DNA from: Geminicoccaceae bacterium | GTDB taxonomy: Bacteria > Pseudomonadota > Alphaproteobacteria > Geminicoccales > Geminicoccaceae | Assembly (NCBI GenBank): GCA_020638465.1 | Contig: JACKIM010000003.1 | Span: forward strand, 139,001-203,000 | Reading direction: 5' to 3' | Length of the DNA: 64,000 bases | Shown: in pieces, positions 16,904 through 25,183 of the stretch | Position numbering within the stretch: position 1 is the stretch's first letter | How the letters are laid out: each line of letters begins with the position of its first letter | Translations under genes and position numbers: made by a program | The notes under the pieces: generated by a model | What the model was told of the DNA's origin: nothing | Database searches by the model: none | What the model saw: the letters and a program-made list of their open reading frames with translations, nothing else

Positions 16904-17914
16904 TTGGGCAAAACCATTCTCGTTACGGGTCCCGATCTCGACCCAGCTGCCGAAAAACTCGTCGCCGAACATGGCTACACTACGGTCCACACACCCGCCT
17001 ATGCCGACAGTACGGTCATTTCCGAGCATCTCGAGGCATCAGGTGCGGAAGGGATCGTGTCGCGAATGGGCCGGATCGATGCGGCGGTGATGCAGGCGGC
17101 ACCACAGCTTCGAGTGATTTCCAAGCATGGTGTCGGTGTCGACAATATTGATATCGAAGCAGCAGCAGAGCGAGGTATTCCCGTGCTCGTGGCAACCGGT
17201 GCGAATGCCGTTTCAGTTGCCGAGCATGCGATTGCGCTGATGCTCGCAACTGTGAAGCGGATCCTCCCGCTCGACGCTGGTCTGCGCGCTGGCCGCTGGG
17301 AAAAAGCGGGCTTTTCCGGCCGCGAGATCGCGGGCTCGACGCTGGGGTTGCTGGGCATGGGTGCCATTGCCCAGGCAACCGCGCGCTTTGCCAGGGGGCT
17401 CGGGCTCGATCTCATCGGCTATGATCCTTTCGCACCGGACAATATCTTCGAGACGTTCGAGGTCAGGCGCTGCGAACATGCCGACGAGCTCTTCGCCGTG
17501 TCCGAAATTCTCAGTCTGCATTGCCCGTTGAACGATCAGACACGCGAGATCCTGAATGCCCAGGCGATCGCGCGGATGCCTGAGGGCTCCTATGTCATCA
17601 ACACCGCCCGTGGCGGTCTGATCGACGAAGCCGCACTGCTGGAGGGCATCCGCTCGGGCCATCTGGCCGGCGCCGGTCTCGACACCTTCGCCAGCGAACC
17701 GCCGGCAGCGGATCATCCCTTCTTCGGCGAACCCCGCATCGTCCTCACCCCACATATCGGCGGCGTGACACGGCAGGCGGGCGCCCGCGTCGGCGTCGAG
17801 GCCGTCCGGGGAATCTTTCAGGTGCTCGAGGGTCAGCCCGTGCCGCCCGAGCGCATCATCAATCGCAAGCTTCTCGCCGCCGCGGCGGTAACCTCTGCCA
17901 ACAAGGAACTATGA
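16904..17914 (+). CDS. D-2-hydroxyacid dehydrogenase (phosphoglycerate dehydrogenase-like)
   Basis: A 336-residue NAD(P)-dependent 2-hydroxyacid dehydrogenase. The nucleotide site is GSTLGLLGMGAIAQ (about residues 146-159). The catalytic triad is recognisable: Arg in NTARGGLIDE, Glu in FASEPPAADHP, and His in LTPHIGG. The start codon is TTG, chosen because a perfect GGAGG lies eight bases upstream and no ATG suits. It overlaps the RraA-like gene by four bases. A role in interconverting a 2-keto acid and a D-2-hydroxy acid from the imported substrate is inferred. Confidence 0.9.
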   Translation: MGKTILVTGPDLDPAAEKLVAEHGYTTVHTPAYADSTVISEHLEASGAEGIVSRMGRIDAAVMQAAPQLRVISKHGVGVDNIDIEAAAERGIPVLVATGANAVSVAEHAIALMLATVKRILPLDAGLRAGRWEKAGFSGREIAGSTLGLLGMGAIAQATARFARGLGLDLIGYDPFAPDNIFETFEVRRCEHADELFAVSEILSLHCPLNDQTREILNAQAIARMPEGSYVINTARGGLIDEAALLEGIRSGHLAGAGLDTFASEPPAADHPFFGEPRIVLTPHIGGVTRQAGARVGVEAVRGIFQVLEGQPVPPERIINRKLLAAAAVTSANKEL

Positions 17915-18597
17915 GCATGTCCATCGGTTTTCGCATTCTCGAACGCCAGCGCGTTGCGCCGAAGGCTCTGGTCGAAGCGTTCGCCAAACTCCCGGTGGCC
18001 AATGTCTCCGACTCCATGGCGCGCATGACGGCGGGCGGAGTCAGCCTTAGGCCGATGCACGCAAAGGGAGGCATGGCCGGTGTCGCGCTCACGGTCAAAT
18101 CGCGGCCTGGCGACAATCTGATGCTGCATAAGGCCATCGACATGGCAGTTCCGGGCGATGTGATCGTCGCCGATGCCGGTGGTGATCTGACCAACGCCCT
18201 GATCGGTGAGCTGATGCTCGCCTATGCCGTGAAAAAGGGCGTGGCCGGTTTCGTGATCAACGGTGCCATCCGCGACGCCGACGCCTTCCGCGAAACCAAT
18301 CTGCCGACATTTGCCGCCGGCATCACCCATCGGGGCCCCTACAAGGATGGGCCGGGCGAGATCAATGTGCCGATCGCGCTCGACGGCATGGTGATCGAGC
18401 CGGGCGATATCGTCATCGGCGACAGTGACGGTGTGCTTGTCGTGCCCATCGACGTTGCCGAAGACGTCCTGACGAAGACGCAGGCCAAGCAGGATGCCGA
18501 GACCCGGCAGATGGGGGCCATCACCGAAGGTACGAACGACCGAAGCTGGGTCGATGCAGCGCTGAAGGAGCGTGGTTGCAGCTTCCCGGAAAACTGA
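17911..18597 (+). CDS. RraA-family protein (possible 4-hydroxy-4-methyl-2-oxoglutarate aldolase-like lyase)
   Basis: A 228-residue RraA/DlpA-fold protein. The family core is present: LPVANVSDSMAR near the N-terminus, the phosphate or carboxylate loop PGDVIVADAGGD, GELMLAYAVKKGVAGFVINGAIRDADAF with the conserved Arg-Asp of the metal site, and PGDIVIGDSDGVLVVP. In catabolic operons such proteins are class II pyruvate aldolases or oxaloacetate decarboxylases, which fits better here than RNase E inhibition. It lies between a hydroxyacid dehydrogenase and an organic-acid importer. Confidence 0.85.
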   Translation: MSMSIGFRILERQRVAPKALVEAFAKLPVANVSDSMARMTAGGVSLRPMHAKGGMAGVALTVKSRPGDNLMLHKAIDMAVPGDVIVADAGGDLTNALIGELMLAYAVKKGVAGFVINGAIRDADAFRETNLPTFAAGITHRGPYKDGPGEINVPIALDGMVIEPGDIVIGDSDGVLVVPIDVAEDVLTKTQAKQDAETRQMGAITEGTNDRSWVDAALKERGCSFPEN

Positions 18598-18624
18598 TCC
18601 TTGAACACTCAGAGGAGGATGAAC

Positions 18625-19578
18625 ATGTTGAAACTCATGCAGAAGACGGCATTGGCGGGGGCGATGATCCTCGTCGCGGGAGCGGCCCAGGCTGAATATC
18701 CCGAAAAGCCGATCGAGATCATTGTCGGATATTCCGCCGGTGGTGGCACCGATGTCATGGCGCGCACGGCGGCACCCTTCATCGAGAAATATCTGGGCGA
18801 AGGTGCAAGCCTCGTCGTCAAGAACATGCCGGGCGCAAGCGGCCAGATCGGCATCACCGAGGTCGCCAATGCCGAGCCCGACGGCTACACGCTTGGCACG
18901 TTCAACCTGCCGGGCATGATGGCCCGCACCATCGACCGCGAGGCCGATTACGACATCGACAGCTTCACATATCTTGCCAATGTCGTGAACGATCCCAACG
19001 TGATCGTGACCTCCAGGAGCAGCGGTCTCGATACGCTCGACAAGCTCATCGCGGATGCCAGGGAAAATCCGGGTGCGGTCACGGTCGCCATGTCGAGCCT
19101 CGGCGGCGACGATCATTTCGCGCTCATCAAGCTGCAGAACCTCACCGAGACCGAGTACACCATCGTGCCCTTCAAGGGTTCGGCTCCGGCACGTACCGCC
19201 CTTCTGGGCGGCCATGTGGCCATGGGCATCCTCAATGTCTCCGAGGTCGCCGAGTTTCAGGACGAACTGAACGTGCTCGGCATTGCGTCGGCCGAACGTT
19301 CGGATTTCGCTCCGGGTCTGCCGACGCTGAAGGAGCAGGGTATCGATATCGTCAACGGATCGCTGCGCGGTTTCGTGGCGCCCGCGGGCCTGCCCGACGA
19401 TGTCCAGGCCAAGCTCCTGAACGCCTTCTCCAGCCTCGCCGACGATGACGCCTTCATCAAGGCGATGGCCGGCACTGCCAATCCGGTCGACGTGGTCACC
19501 GGCGCCGACTTCAAGGCGCTGACCGGCGAACTCCATGACCTGGCTGCACAGGTATGGGAAAAGACACCCTGGAATTGA
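18625..19578 (+). CDS. TctC/Bug-type substrate-binding protein (paralogue 1)
   Basis: A 317-residue TTT receptor. The start at 18625 is preferred because AGAGGAGG at 18611-18618 is correctly spaced, whereas an in-frame ATG at 18619 directly abuts it. After a Sec signal ending AGAAQA the mature protein begins EYPEKPIEIIVGYSAGGGTD, with VKNMPGASGQIG and IVPFKGSAPARTALLGGH forming the usual pocket. It is very similar along its whole length to the protein at 22671 (shared NMPGAxGQIG, ADPDGYTLGTFNLP-type and VWEKTPW-type strings), so the two are recent duplicates. The cognate TctB and TctA follow. Confidence 0.92.
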   Translation: MLKLMQKTALAGAMILVAGAAQAEYPEKPIEIIVGYSAGGGTDVMARTAAPFIEKYLGEGASLVVKNMPGASGQIGITEVANAEPDGYTLGTFNLPGMMARTIDREADYDIDSFTYLANVVNDPNVIVTSRSSGLDTLDKLIADARENPGAVTVAMSSLGGDDHFALIKLQNLTETEYTIVPFKGSAPARTALLGGHVAMGILNVSEVAEFQDELNVLGIASAERSDFAPGLPTLKEQGIDIVNGSLRGFVAPAGLPDDVQAKLLNAFSSLADDDAFIKAMAGTANPVDVVTGADFKALTGELHDLAAQVWEKTPWN

Positions 19579-19589
19579 CGATCTGAACC

Positions 19590-19613
19590 GCGCGAGGGCG
19601 ATGGCTCTCGCGC
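19590..19613 (+). terminator. Intercistronic hairpin between tctC and tctB
   Basis: GCGCGAGGG at 19590-19598 pairs with CTCTCGCGC at 19605-19613 (eight of nine Watson-Crick pairs, the other a G-U) around a six-base loop. It is not followed by a T-run. Placed just after the binding-protein gene, it could stabilise that mRNA end or attenuate the permease genes. Confidence 0.5.
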
Positions 19614-19646
19614 ATCACCCGACGCGCCGCAAGGGAGGCAAAAACA

Positions 19647-20108
19647 ATGTCGGAACATCCGACCCACCGTCTGGCCCGGCCGGAGACCCTGACTGCATTG
19701 GGCATCATCGCGGTTGCTGCCTTTTTCATCATTCCGACCATGGACCTGCAGCCGATCTCGGCGCTGCTTCCTGTGGCAATGCTCGCAGGGATGGTCATTC
19801 TTGCTGCCCTGCTCCTGATTGCTGACCAGCGCAAGGCCGTTGCGGGCGAGGCTCCCGAGCCGATGACCAAGGCGCCGAAGCGGGTTCTTGGAGCCTTCGC
19901 CCTGATCGTCGCCTATGCGATCGCGACTCAGTTCATCGGTTTCTATCTCAGCACGGCGATTTCCGTTCCGCTCGTGGCCTTTCTTTTCGGCTACCGCGAG
20001 CCGTTTGGTCTGGCACTGGCGACCGTGATCGTCGTCGGCGCGATCTATCTGATCTTCGATTTCGGGATGGCACAGGACTTCCCGTCCGGAAGCCTCTGGC
20101 AGAAGTGA
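19647..20108 (+). CDS. TctB-type small membrane subunit of a TTT importer
   Basis: A 153-residue membrane protein with four hydrophobic segments (about residues 16-34, 39-58, 77-98 and 110-140). Start ATG follows AAGGGAGG. A charged stretch (ADQRKAVAGEAPEPMTKAPK) separates the two helix pairs, as in other TctB proteins. Located between the tctC hairpin and tctA, with only seven bases to the latter. It partners TctA in the inner membrane. Confidence 0.85.
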   Translation: MSEHPTHRLARPETLTALGIIAVAAFFIIPTMDLQPISALLPVAMLAGMVILAALLLIADQRKAVAGEAPEPMTKAPKRVLGAFALIVAYAIATQFIGFYLSTAISVPLVAFLFGYREPFGLALATVIVVGAIYLIFDFGMAQDFPSGSLWQK

Positions 20109-20115
20109 GGAAACC

Positions 20116-21627
20116 ATGTACGCCGATCTTCTCCACGCATTGCCGAGCGTCTTCGGCTTCGCCAACTTCGCTGCTATCGTCATCGGTGTCATCGCCGGCA
20201 TTGTCGTCGGCGCCATGCCCGGCCTCAGCGCCACGATGGCGATCTCGGTGCTCGTTCCCTTCACCTTCGGTCTCGAACCGCTGGTCGCCCTCGGCCTGAT
20301 GGCGGGCATCTACAATGGTGCGATGTATGGTGGCGCTATTCCGGCCGTGCTCTTGCGCATTCCCGGCACGCCGGCCGCTGTCGCCACCACCTTCGACGGC
20401 TACCCCATGGCGCAGAAGGGCGAAGGCGGCTTTGCCCTGCAGGTAGCGGTCGTCTCGTCGGCCATCGGCGGTATCGCCAGCGCCTTCGCGCTGATGCTGC
20501 TCGCCCCGCCACTCTCCAAGGTAACGCTGCTGTTCGGCCCGTCCGAGGTGTTCTGGGTCGCCGTCTTCGGCCTTGCGAGCATCGTCTTTCTTCTGGGAGG
20601 AAACCCGCTCAAGGGGCTCATCAGCGCCTGCTTCGGCGTGTTCGTCTCGGTGATCGGCTCCGATCCCATCCTTGGCAGCGATCGCTACACTTTCGGCCAG
20701 TTGGAGATCCTCGACGGCATCCACATCGTCATCCTGCTCGTCGGCCTCTATGCCCTGCCACCGGTGATCGACCTGCTCGAGACACCGCTGAAGACCGATG
20801 GTGTGGACAGCAGCAAGCTCGGCACCGAATCGATCTGGAAGGCCTTGCCGCGCATGGCTCGCTTCTGGAAGACCTGGATACGCTCCTCGCTCATCGGTAT
20901 CTGGATCGGCATTCTTCCCGGTGCCGGCGGTTCGATGGCGGCGTTCATGGCCTACAACGAGGCGCGCCGAGCTTCGAAAACTCCCGAGACATGGGGAAAT
21001 GGCGAGCCTGAAGGTGTGGCCGCCGCCGAGACCTCGAACAATGCCGACACCGCTTCCGCGCTGATCCCCGCCCTGACACTCGGCATCCCCGGCACAGCCG
21101 TGGCCGCAGTCATGCTCGGCGGACTTCTCGTCCACGGATTGCAGCCCGGACCGATGCTCTTCCGCGACAATCCGGACATCGTCTTCGGCTTCATGTGGCA
21201 GTTCCTGTTCGGTGCCGTCCTGCTCGTCCTTCTGGGCGGCTCGCTCGCCACCAACAGCTTTGCCCGACTGCTCAACCTGCCGCGCCCGCTGCTCGGATCG
21301 GTGATCATCGTGCTGATGCTGATCGGCGTCTATTCAATCCACGGACGCATGTTCGACGTCTACCTGATGCTCGGTTTCGGGGCGATCGGCTATGTCATGG
21401 ACAAGCTGAACTACCCGCTGCCACCGGTCGTACTGGGGCTTATCCTGGGCGGTTTCGCCGAGGAAAACCTACGCCTCGCGCTTCGCATCGGCCGCGGCGA
21501 CTGGACGGTCTTGTTCGCCAACACGACCAGCCTCGTTCTCGTGGCACTCACCATCGCCGTTATCGTCGGCCCGATGATCAAGCACCGCTTCTTCGAAAGC
21601 AGCAAAACCGCCAAGGCGGAAGACTGA
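20116..21627 (+). CDS. TctA-type large membrane subunit of a TTT importer
   Basis: A 503-residue polytopic membrane protein. Both duplicated motifs are intact: VGAMPGLSATMAISVLVPF in the first half, and GILPGAGGSMAAFMAYNEA in the second, followed by AAETSNNADTASALIPALTLG. The motif MYGGAIPAVLLRIPGTPAAVA in the first half is also typical. It forms the ion-coupled channel of the importer. Two TctC paralogues flank it (18625 and 22671) and may share this membrane unit. Confidence 0.93.
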   Translation: MYADLLHALPSVFGFANFAAIVIGVIAGIVVGAMPGLSATMAISVLVPFTFGLEPLVALGLMAGIYNGAMYGGAIPAVLLRIPGTPAAVATTFDGYPMAQKGEGGFALQVAVVSSAIGGIASAFALMLLAPPLSKVTLLFGPSEVFWVAVFGLASIVFLLGGNPLKGLISACFGVFVSVIGSDPILGSDRYTFGQLEILDGIHIVILLVGLYALPPVIDLLETPLKTDGVDSSKLGTESIWKALPRMARFWKTWIRSSLIGIWIGILPGAGGSMAAFMAYNEARRASKTPETWGNGEPEGVAAAETSNNADTASALIPALTLGIPGTAVAAVMLGGLLVHGLQPGPMLFRDNPDIVFGFMWQFLFGAVLLVLLGGSLATNSFARLLNLPRPLLGSVIIVLMLIGVYSIHGRMFDVYLMLGFGAIGYVMDKLNYPLPPVVLGLILGGFAEENLRLALRIGRGDWTVLFANTTSLVLVALTIAVIVGPMIKHRFFESSKTAKAED

Positions 21628-21630
21628 ACC

Positions 21631-22674
21631 GTGGTCATGGCCGGTCCCCATCATGCGGTACGCGAGGATTGGCTCGCTCTGGTGTGCGAGGACGTGATCG
21701 CACCCGGGCAGCCCATCCTCGATGCCCACCATCACCTTTGGGACCGGCCCGAAGGCCGTTACCGTGCCGCCGAGTTCCGGGGTGATGTCGAAGCGGGACA
21801 TGACGTGCGTGCCAGTATCTATATTCAGTGCCGCACCAGCTATCGTCACGACGGGCCGACGGCCTTGCAGCCCGTGGGCGAGGTGGAAACAATCCTCGAC
21901 TGGTGCCGAGACCAGCCCCTGCACCCTGTGGGGATCGTCGCTTTTGCCGACCTGCAACTGGGCAGCAGGGTCCGGCCCATACTGGAAGCCCTCACCCTTG
22001 CAGGAAGCGGTCATGTGCGCGGCGTCCGCAATACGACCGCCTACCACCCGGATCCGACGGTGCGCTCGAATCCGCACCCCGCACCCGATGGGCTTTTGCG
22101 CAGTGACGCATTCCGTGAAGGCTGCACCCTGTTGAGCGAACACGGACTCTGTCTCGACGTCTGGGCCTATCACACACAACTCGCCGAAGTGGTGGAGCTG
22201 GCACGGGCGCTGCCGGATCTGACCATAATCGTGGATCATTGCGGCGGCCCGCTGGGCGTTGGCCCATTCAGACACGGGGATCCGGAGAACTTTCGAGCCT
22301 GGCGCCAGTCACTGGCGACCGTCGCCGAACTGCCGAATACCCGCATCAAGATCGGCGGCTTTGGCCTCTCGGTCATGGGCTACACATATGCCGGCGCGGC
22401 CCTCCCTCCCCATTCGTGCGACCTTGCTGCCGATTGGGAACCGTTCGTTGCAACCTGCATCGAACTCTTCGGCACCAGGCGTGCCATGTTCGAGAGCAAC
22501 TTTCCCGTCGACAAGGGACAGTTCGCCTACCGGACCCTGTGGAACGCCTTCAAACGACTGACAGCCAGCCTCGATCACACCGCGCGCGACGACCTCTTCT
22601 GGAAGAGCGCGTCGCATTGCTACGGCATCGACGAACAGATTTTCGCAGACAACCAAGGGAGCAAAGCGAAATGA
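21631..22674 (+). CDS. Amidohydrolase-family protein (PDC lactonase-like, Amidohydro_2)
   Basis: A 347-residue metal-dependent hydrolase of the amidohydrolase 2 group. The N-terminal metal motif is PILDAHHHLWDRPEGRY, later come VRGVRNTTAYHP, LCLDVWAYHTQLAEV, TIIVDHCGGP with the barrel histidine, and the C-terminal RAMFESNFPVDKG where a metal Asp would be expected; here Glu-Ser-Asn precedes PVD. Relatives include 2-pyrone-4,6-dicarboxylate hydrolase and L-fuconolactonase-type enzymes, so hydrolysis of a lactone is plausible. Start is GTG 21631 or ATG 21637. It overlaps the following tctC by four bases. Confidence 0.82.
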   Translation: MVMAGPHHAVREDWLALVCEDVIAPGQPILDAHHHLWDRPEGRYRAAEFRGDVEAGHDVRASIYIQCRTSYRHDGPTALQPVGEVETILDWCRDQPLHPVGIVAFADLQLGSRVRPILEALTLAGSGHVRGVRNTTAYHPDPTVRSNPHPAPDGLLRSDAFREGCTLLSEHGLCLDVWAYHTQLAEVVELARALPDLTIIVDHCGGPLGVGPFRHGDPENFRAWRQSLATVAELPNTRIKIGGFGLSVMGYTYAGAALPPHSCDLAADWEPFVATCIELFGTRRAMFESNFPVDKGQFAYRTLWNAFKRLTASLDHTARDDLFWKSASHCYGIDEQIFADNQGSKAK

Positions 22675-23615
22675 AGAAAACCCTGGCGGCTCTCATGCTC
22701 GTGAGCCTTTCGGCCACACCGGCGCTCGCCGAATATCCCGAGAAACCCATCGAGATCGTGGTCGGCTATTCTGCCGGCGGCGGCACCGATGTCATGGCGC
22801 GGACCGTCGCACAGTTTCTCGAAAAGGAACTTGGCGAAGGTGCAGCCGTCGTTGTCAAGAACATGCCCGGCGCTGGCGGTCAGATCGGTTTTACCGAGGT
22901 CGCATCCGCCGATCCCGATGGCTATACGCTCGGCACGTTCAATCTGCCGGCAGCACTGGCTCTGACCTATGACCGGGACGCCGACTACGATGTCGACAGC
23001 TTCACCTATCTAGCGAACTTCGTTCAGGATCCCAACACCATCGTCGTCAGTGCTACATCAGATTTCCAGACGCTGGACGATTTGATCGCAGCCGCAAAGC
23101 AGGATCCGGGGGCGATCACCGTTGGCCTCTCATCACTCGGCGGCAACGATCATTTCGCTGCGAACATGATGGAACAAGCAGCCGGTGTCGAGTTCACGCT
23201 GGTGCCCTTCAAGGGTGCATCGATGGCGCGGACCGCCATCATGGGCGGGCATGTCGCCGCCGGGACGATGACGCTCAGCCAGACGACGAGCTTTCCCGAC
23301 GAACTGCGAGTCCTGGCGATTCTCGACGATGAGCGTTCGACATTCCGCCCCGATGTGCCGACCGCCAGTGAACAGGGCTACGACATCGAGATGTCCTCTC
23401 TGCGTGGTATCGTCGGTCCGGCAGGTCTTTCACCTGATGTGACCGAACGCCTGCTGCAGGCACTTTCTGCGGTGAATGACAATGCGGAGTTCCAGTCGAT
23501 GATGGCCGAACAGGGCAATCCCCTAGCCTTCGTCGCAGGCGACGCATTTGCCGATGTGGCCAAGGTGCAGAACTCAGTTGCACAGACAATCTGGGAAGAA
23601 ACGCCCTGGAAGTAG
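22671..23615 (+). CDS. TctC/Bug-type substrate-binding protein (paralogue 2, orphan)
   Basis: A 314-residue TTT receptor with a Sec signal ending SATPALA and mature start EYPEKPIEIVVGYSAGGGTD. It is clearly a duplicate of the protein at 18625, but has no TctA/TctB of its own; the next genes encode a TRAP importer. It may feed the TctAB pair at 19647-21627. The start ATG overlaps the amidohydrolase stop. Differences cluster in the middle of the ligand domain (for example LGGNDHFAANMMEQAAGV against LGGDDHFALIKLQNLTET), which would be consistent with a shifted ligand preference. Confidence 0.9.
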   Translation: MKKTLAALMLVSLSATPALAEYPEKPIEIVVGYSAGGGTDVMARTVAQFLEKELGEGAAVVVKNMPGAGGQIGFTEVASADPDGYTLGTFNLPAALALTYDRDADYDVDSFTYLANFVQDPNTIVVSATSDFQTLDDLIAAAKQDPGAITVGLSSLGGNDHFAANMMEQAAGVEFTLVPFKGASMARTAIMGGHVAAGTMTLSQTTSFPDELRVLAILDDERSTFRPDVPTASEQGYDIEMSSLRGIVGPAGLSPDVTERLLQALSAVNDNAEFQSMMAEQGNPLAFVAGDAFADVAKVQNSVAQTIWEETPWK

Positions 23616-23651
23616 CAACATGCCACAAGCCCATCAATGACCAACCCAAAT

Positions 23652-23666
23652 GCACCGATCCGGTGC
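23652..23666 (+). terminator. Small intercistronic hairpin between tctC and dctP
   Basis: A perfect six-base stem, GCACCG at 23652-23657 with CGGTGC at 23661-23666, around a three-base loop. It precedes the GGAGG ribosome site of the TRAP binding-protein gene. Weak on its own; noted because similar hairpins recur after other binding-protein genes in this window. Confidence 0.35.
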
Positions 23667-23679
23667 GACGGAGGACAAC

Positions 23680-24654
23680 ATGAAACTCAAGGCCATCGGT
23701 GCCAGCGCCATTCTTCTGGCCACCGCTGCCGCGGCTCAGGCCACGGAGTGGACCGCCTACACCTACTCGTCCGTGTCGACGACCGCAGCTGTCAAGGGTA
23801 TGACCCGGATCGCCGAGCGCGTTGCCGCGGAGACGGACGGCGAACTGACGATCGACCTGCATCTCGGCAAGACCCTGCAGATCGCCTCCTCGGACATCAC
23901 GCAAGCCGTCGGAGACGGCATCGTCGACTTTGCCGCCGACTTCTTCTTCTCGGGTAATGTGCCGGTCGCGCGGGTGCTTAACCTGCCGATGCTGATCGAG
24001 AATGACGAAGAATGGAATGCGGCCTACGAGGCGCTACTGCCGACCCTGGCGGATGCCTTCGCCGAGCAGGGTGTGGTGCTGCTGGGCGGTTACCGCTATC
24101 CCGAACAGACGATCTTCACCACCTTCGAGATCGACGATCTCGCGGATCTGAACGGCCACAAGATCCGGGTCACGTCGCCCGAACAGGGCCGTTTCATCGA
24201 GGAATTCGGTGGGGCTCCGATCACGCTTTCCGGCAGCGAAGTCCCGACCTCGCTCGAGCGCGGAGTGATCGAGGGCGTGCTGACCGCCAGCGCCGGTGGG
24301 GCCAAGAACTGGCACGAGTTCCTGCCCTACAACTACCGTTTCTCGGTCAATTACGGCAACTCGATGATCATCGCCAACATGGACTCCTTCGAGGCGCTGG
24401 ATGAGGGCGTGCAGGAAACGCTTCGCCAGATCGTGTCCGAAGAGGGGCCGGCGACAACCGCCGCCTTCCTTGAGGACGAGGAAGTCCAGAAAGAGGCGCA
24501 ATCCAAGGCGGGCATGACCCTGGTCGATGCGGCCGAAGGTGATGCCGACATGGCTCGCGAGAAGCTCGCACCTTTCTGGGAGTCCTGGGCCGAGGAGAAC
24601 GGGCCCGAATATGTGGAAGCGCTGGCCACCGTCCGCGCCGCCATCGGCAAGTAG
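23680..24654 (+). CDS. TRAP importer periplasmic binding protein (DctP family)
   Basis: A 324-residue DctP protein. The start at 23680 follows GGAGGACAAC. A Sec signal ends near AAAQA, and the mature part begins TEWTAYTYSSVSTTAAVKGM. The carboxylate-binding Arg is expected in GHKIRVTSPEQGRFIEEFGG, the conserved strand-helix that defines the family, and is followed by SGSEVPTSLERGVIEGVLT. The TRAP membrane subunits follow immediately. The ligand is likely an organic acid or sugar acid related to the neighbouring lactonase genes. Confidence 0.9.
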   Translation: MKLKAIGASAILLATAAAAQATEWTAYTYSSVSTTAAVKGMTRIAERVAAETDGELTIDLHLGKTLQIASSDITQAVGDGIVDFAADFFFSGNVPVARVLNLPMLIENDEEWNAAYEALLPTLADAFAEQGVVLLGGYRYPEQTIFTTFEIDDLADLNGHKIRVTSPEQGRFIEEFGGAPITLSGSEVPTSLERGVIEGVLTASAGGAKNWHEFLPYNYRFSVNYGNSMIIANMDSFEALDEGVQETLRQIVSEEGPATTAAFLEDEEVQKEAQSKAGMTLVDAAEGDADMAREKLAPFWESWAEENGPEYVEALATVRAAIGK

Positions 24655-24655
24655 G

Positions 24656-25183
24656 ATGAGCACCGAACCTTCGGGTGTGGAGGGGGGACCGGCTTCAGCC
24701 GGTCCCGTCTTCGACGTGGCGGCGGGTGCTACCCGCTTTGCCACGGGCCTCGTCCTCGTCGCGCTGGTCATTCTCGTCTGTGGCGAGGCCATGCTGCGCG
24801 GCATGTTCAATTACTCGCTCGGGTTTGCCGAGGAGATGACCGGCTACGGCGTGGTCTTCCTGACCTTTTTGGGAGCCGCACTCGCCCTGCGCCGGGGCGC
24901 GCTGTTCCGCGTGCATTTCCTGTTCGACAAGCTGCCTGCCAATGCCCGGATATGGATCACCCGCATCTTCGTCATCGTGGCGATGGTGATATGCGCGATC
25001 CTCGCCTGGAAGGCTTTCGACGTGATGCTGAGCTCGATGTCCCGTGGCAAGTTCGCGCCGACAGTCTTGCGCACGCCGCTCTGGCTTCCGCAGCTCCTGC
25101 CGCCGCTCGGCTTCATGGTGATCGGCCTGTTCCTTGTCGAGCAGTTCCTGTTGACCCTGCACCGGCCCGGGGAGAGGCCCTGA
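24656..25183 (+). CDS. TRAP importer small membrane subunit (DctQ family)
   Basis: A 175-residue membrane protein with four hydrophobic helices; the segment NYSLGFAEEMTGYGVVFLTFLGAA is the typical DctQ core (Trp/Glu-Glu followed by a long helix), then RRGALFRVHFLFDKLP. It starts one base after the dctP stop, and its own stop overlaps the dctM start (TGATG). It pairs with DctM to form the membrane complex. Confidence 0.88.
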   Translation: MSTEPSGVEGGPASAGPVFDVAAGATRFATGLVLVALVILVCGEAMLRGMFNYSLGFAEEMTGYGVVFLTFLGAALALRRGALFRVHFLFDKLPANARIWITRIFVIVAMVICAILAWKAFDVMLSSMSRGKFAPTVLRTPLWLPQLLPPLGFMVIGLFLVEQFLLTLHRPGERP

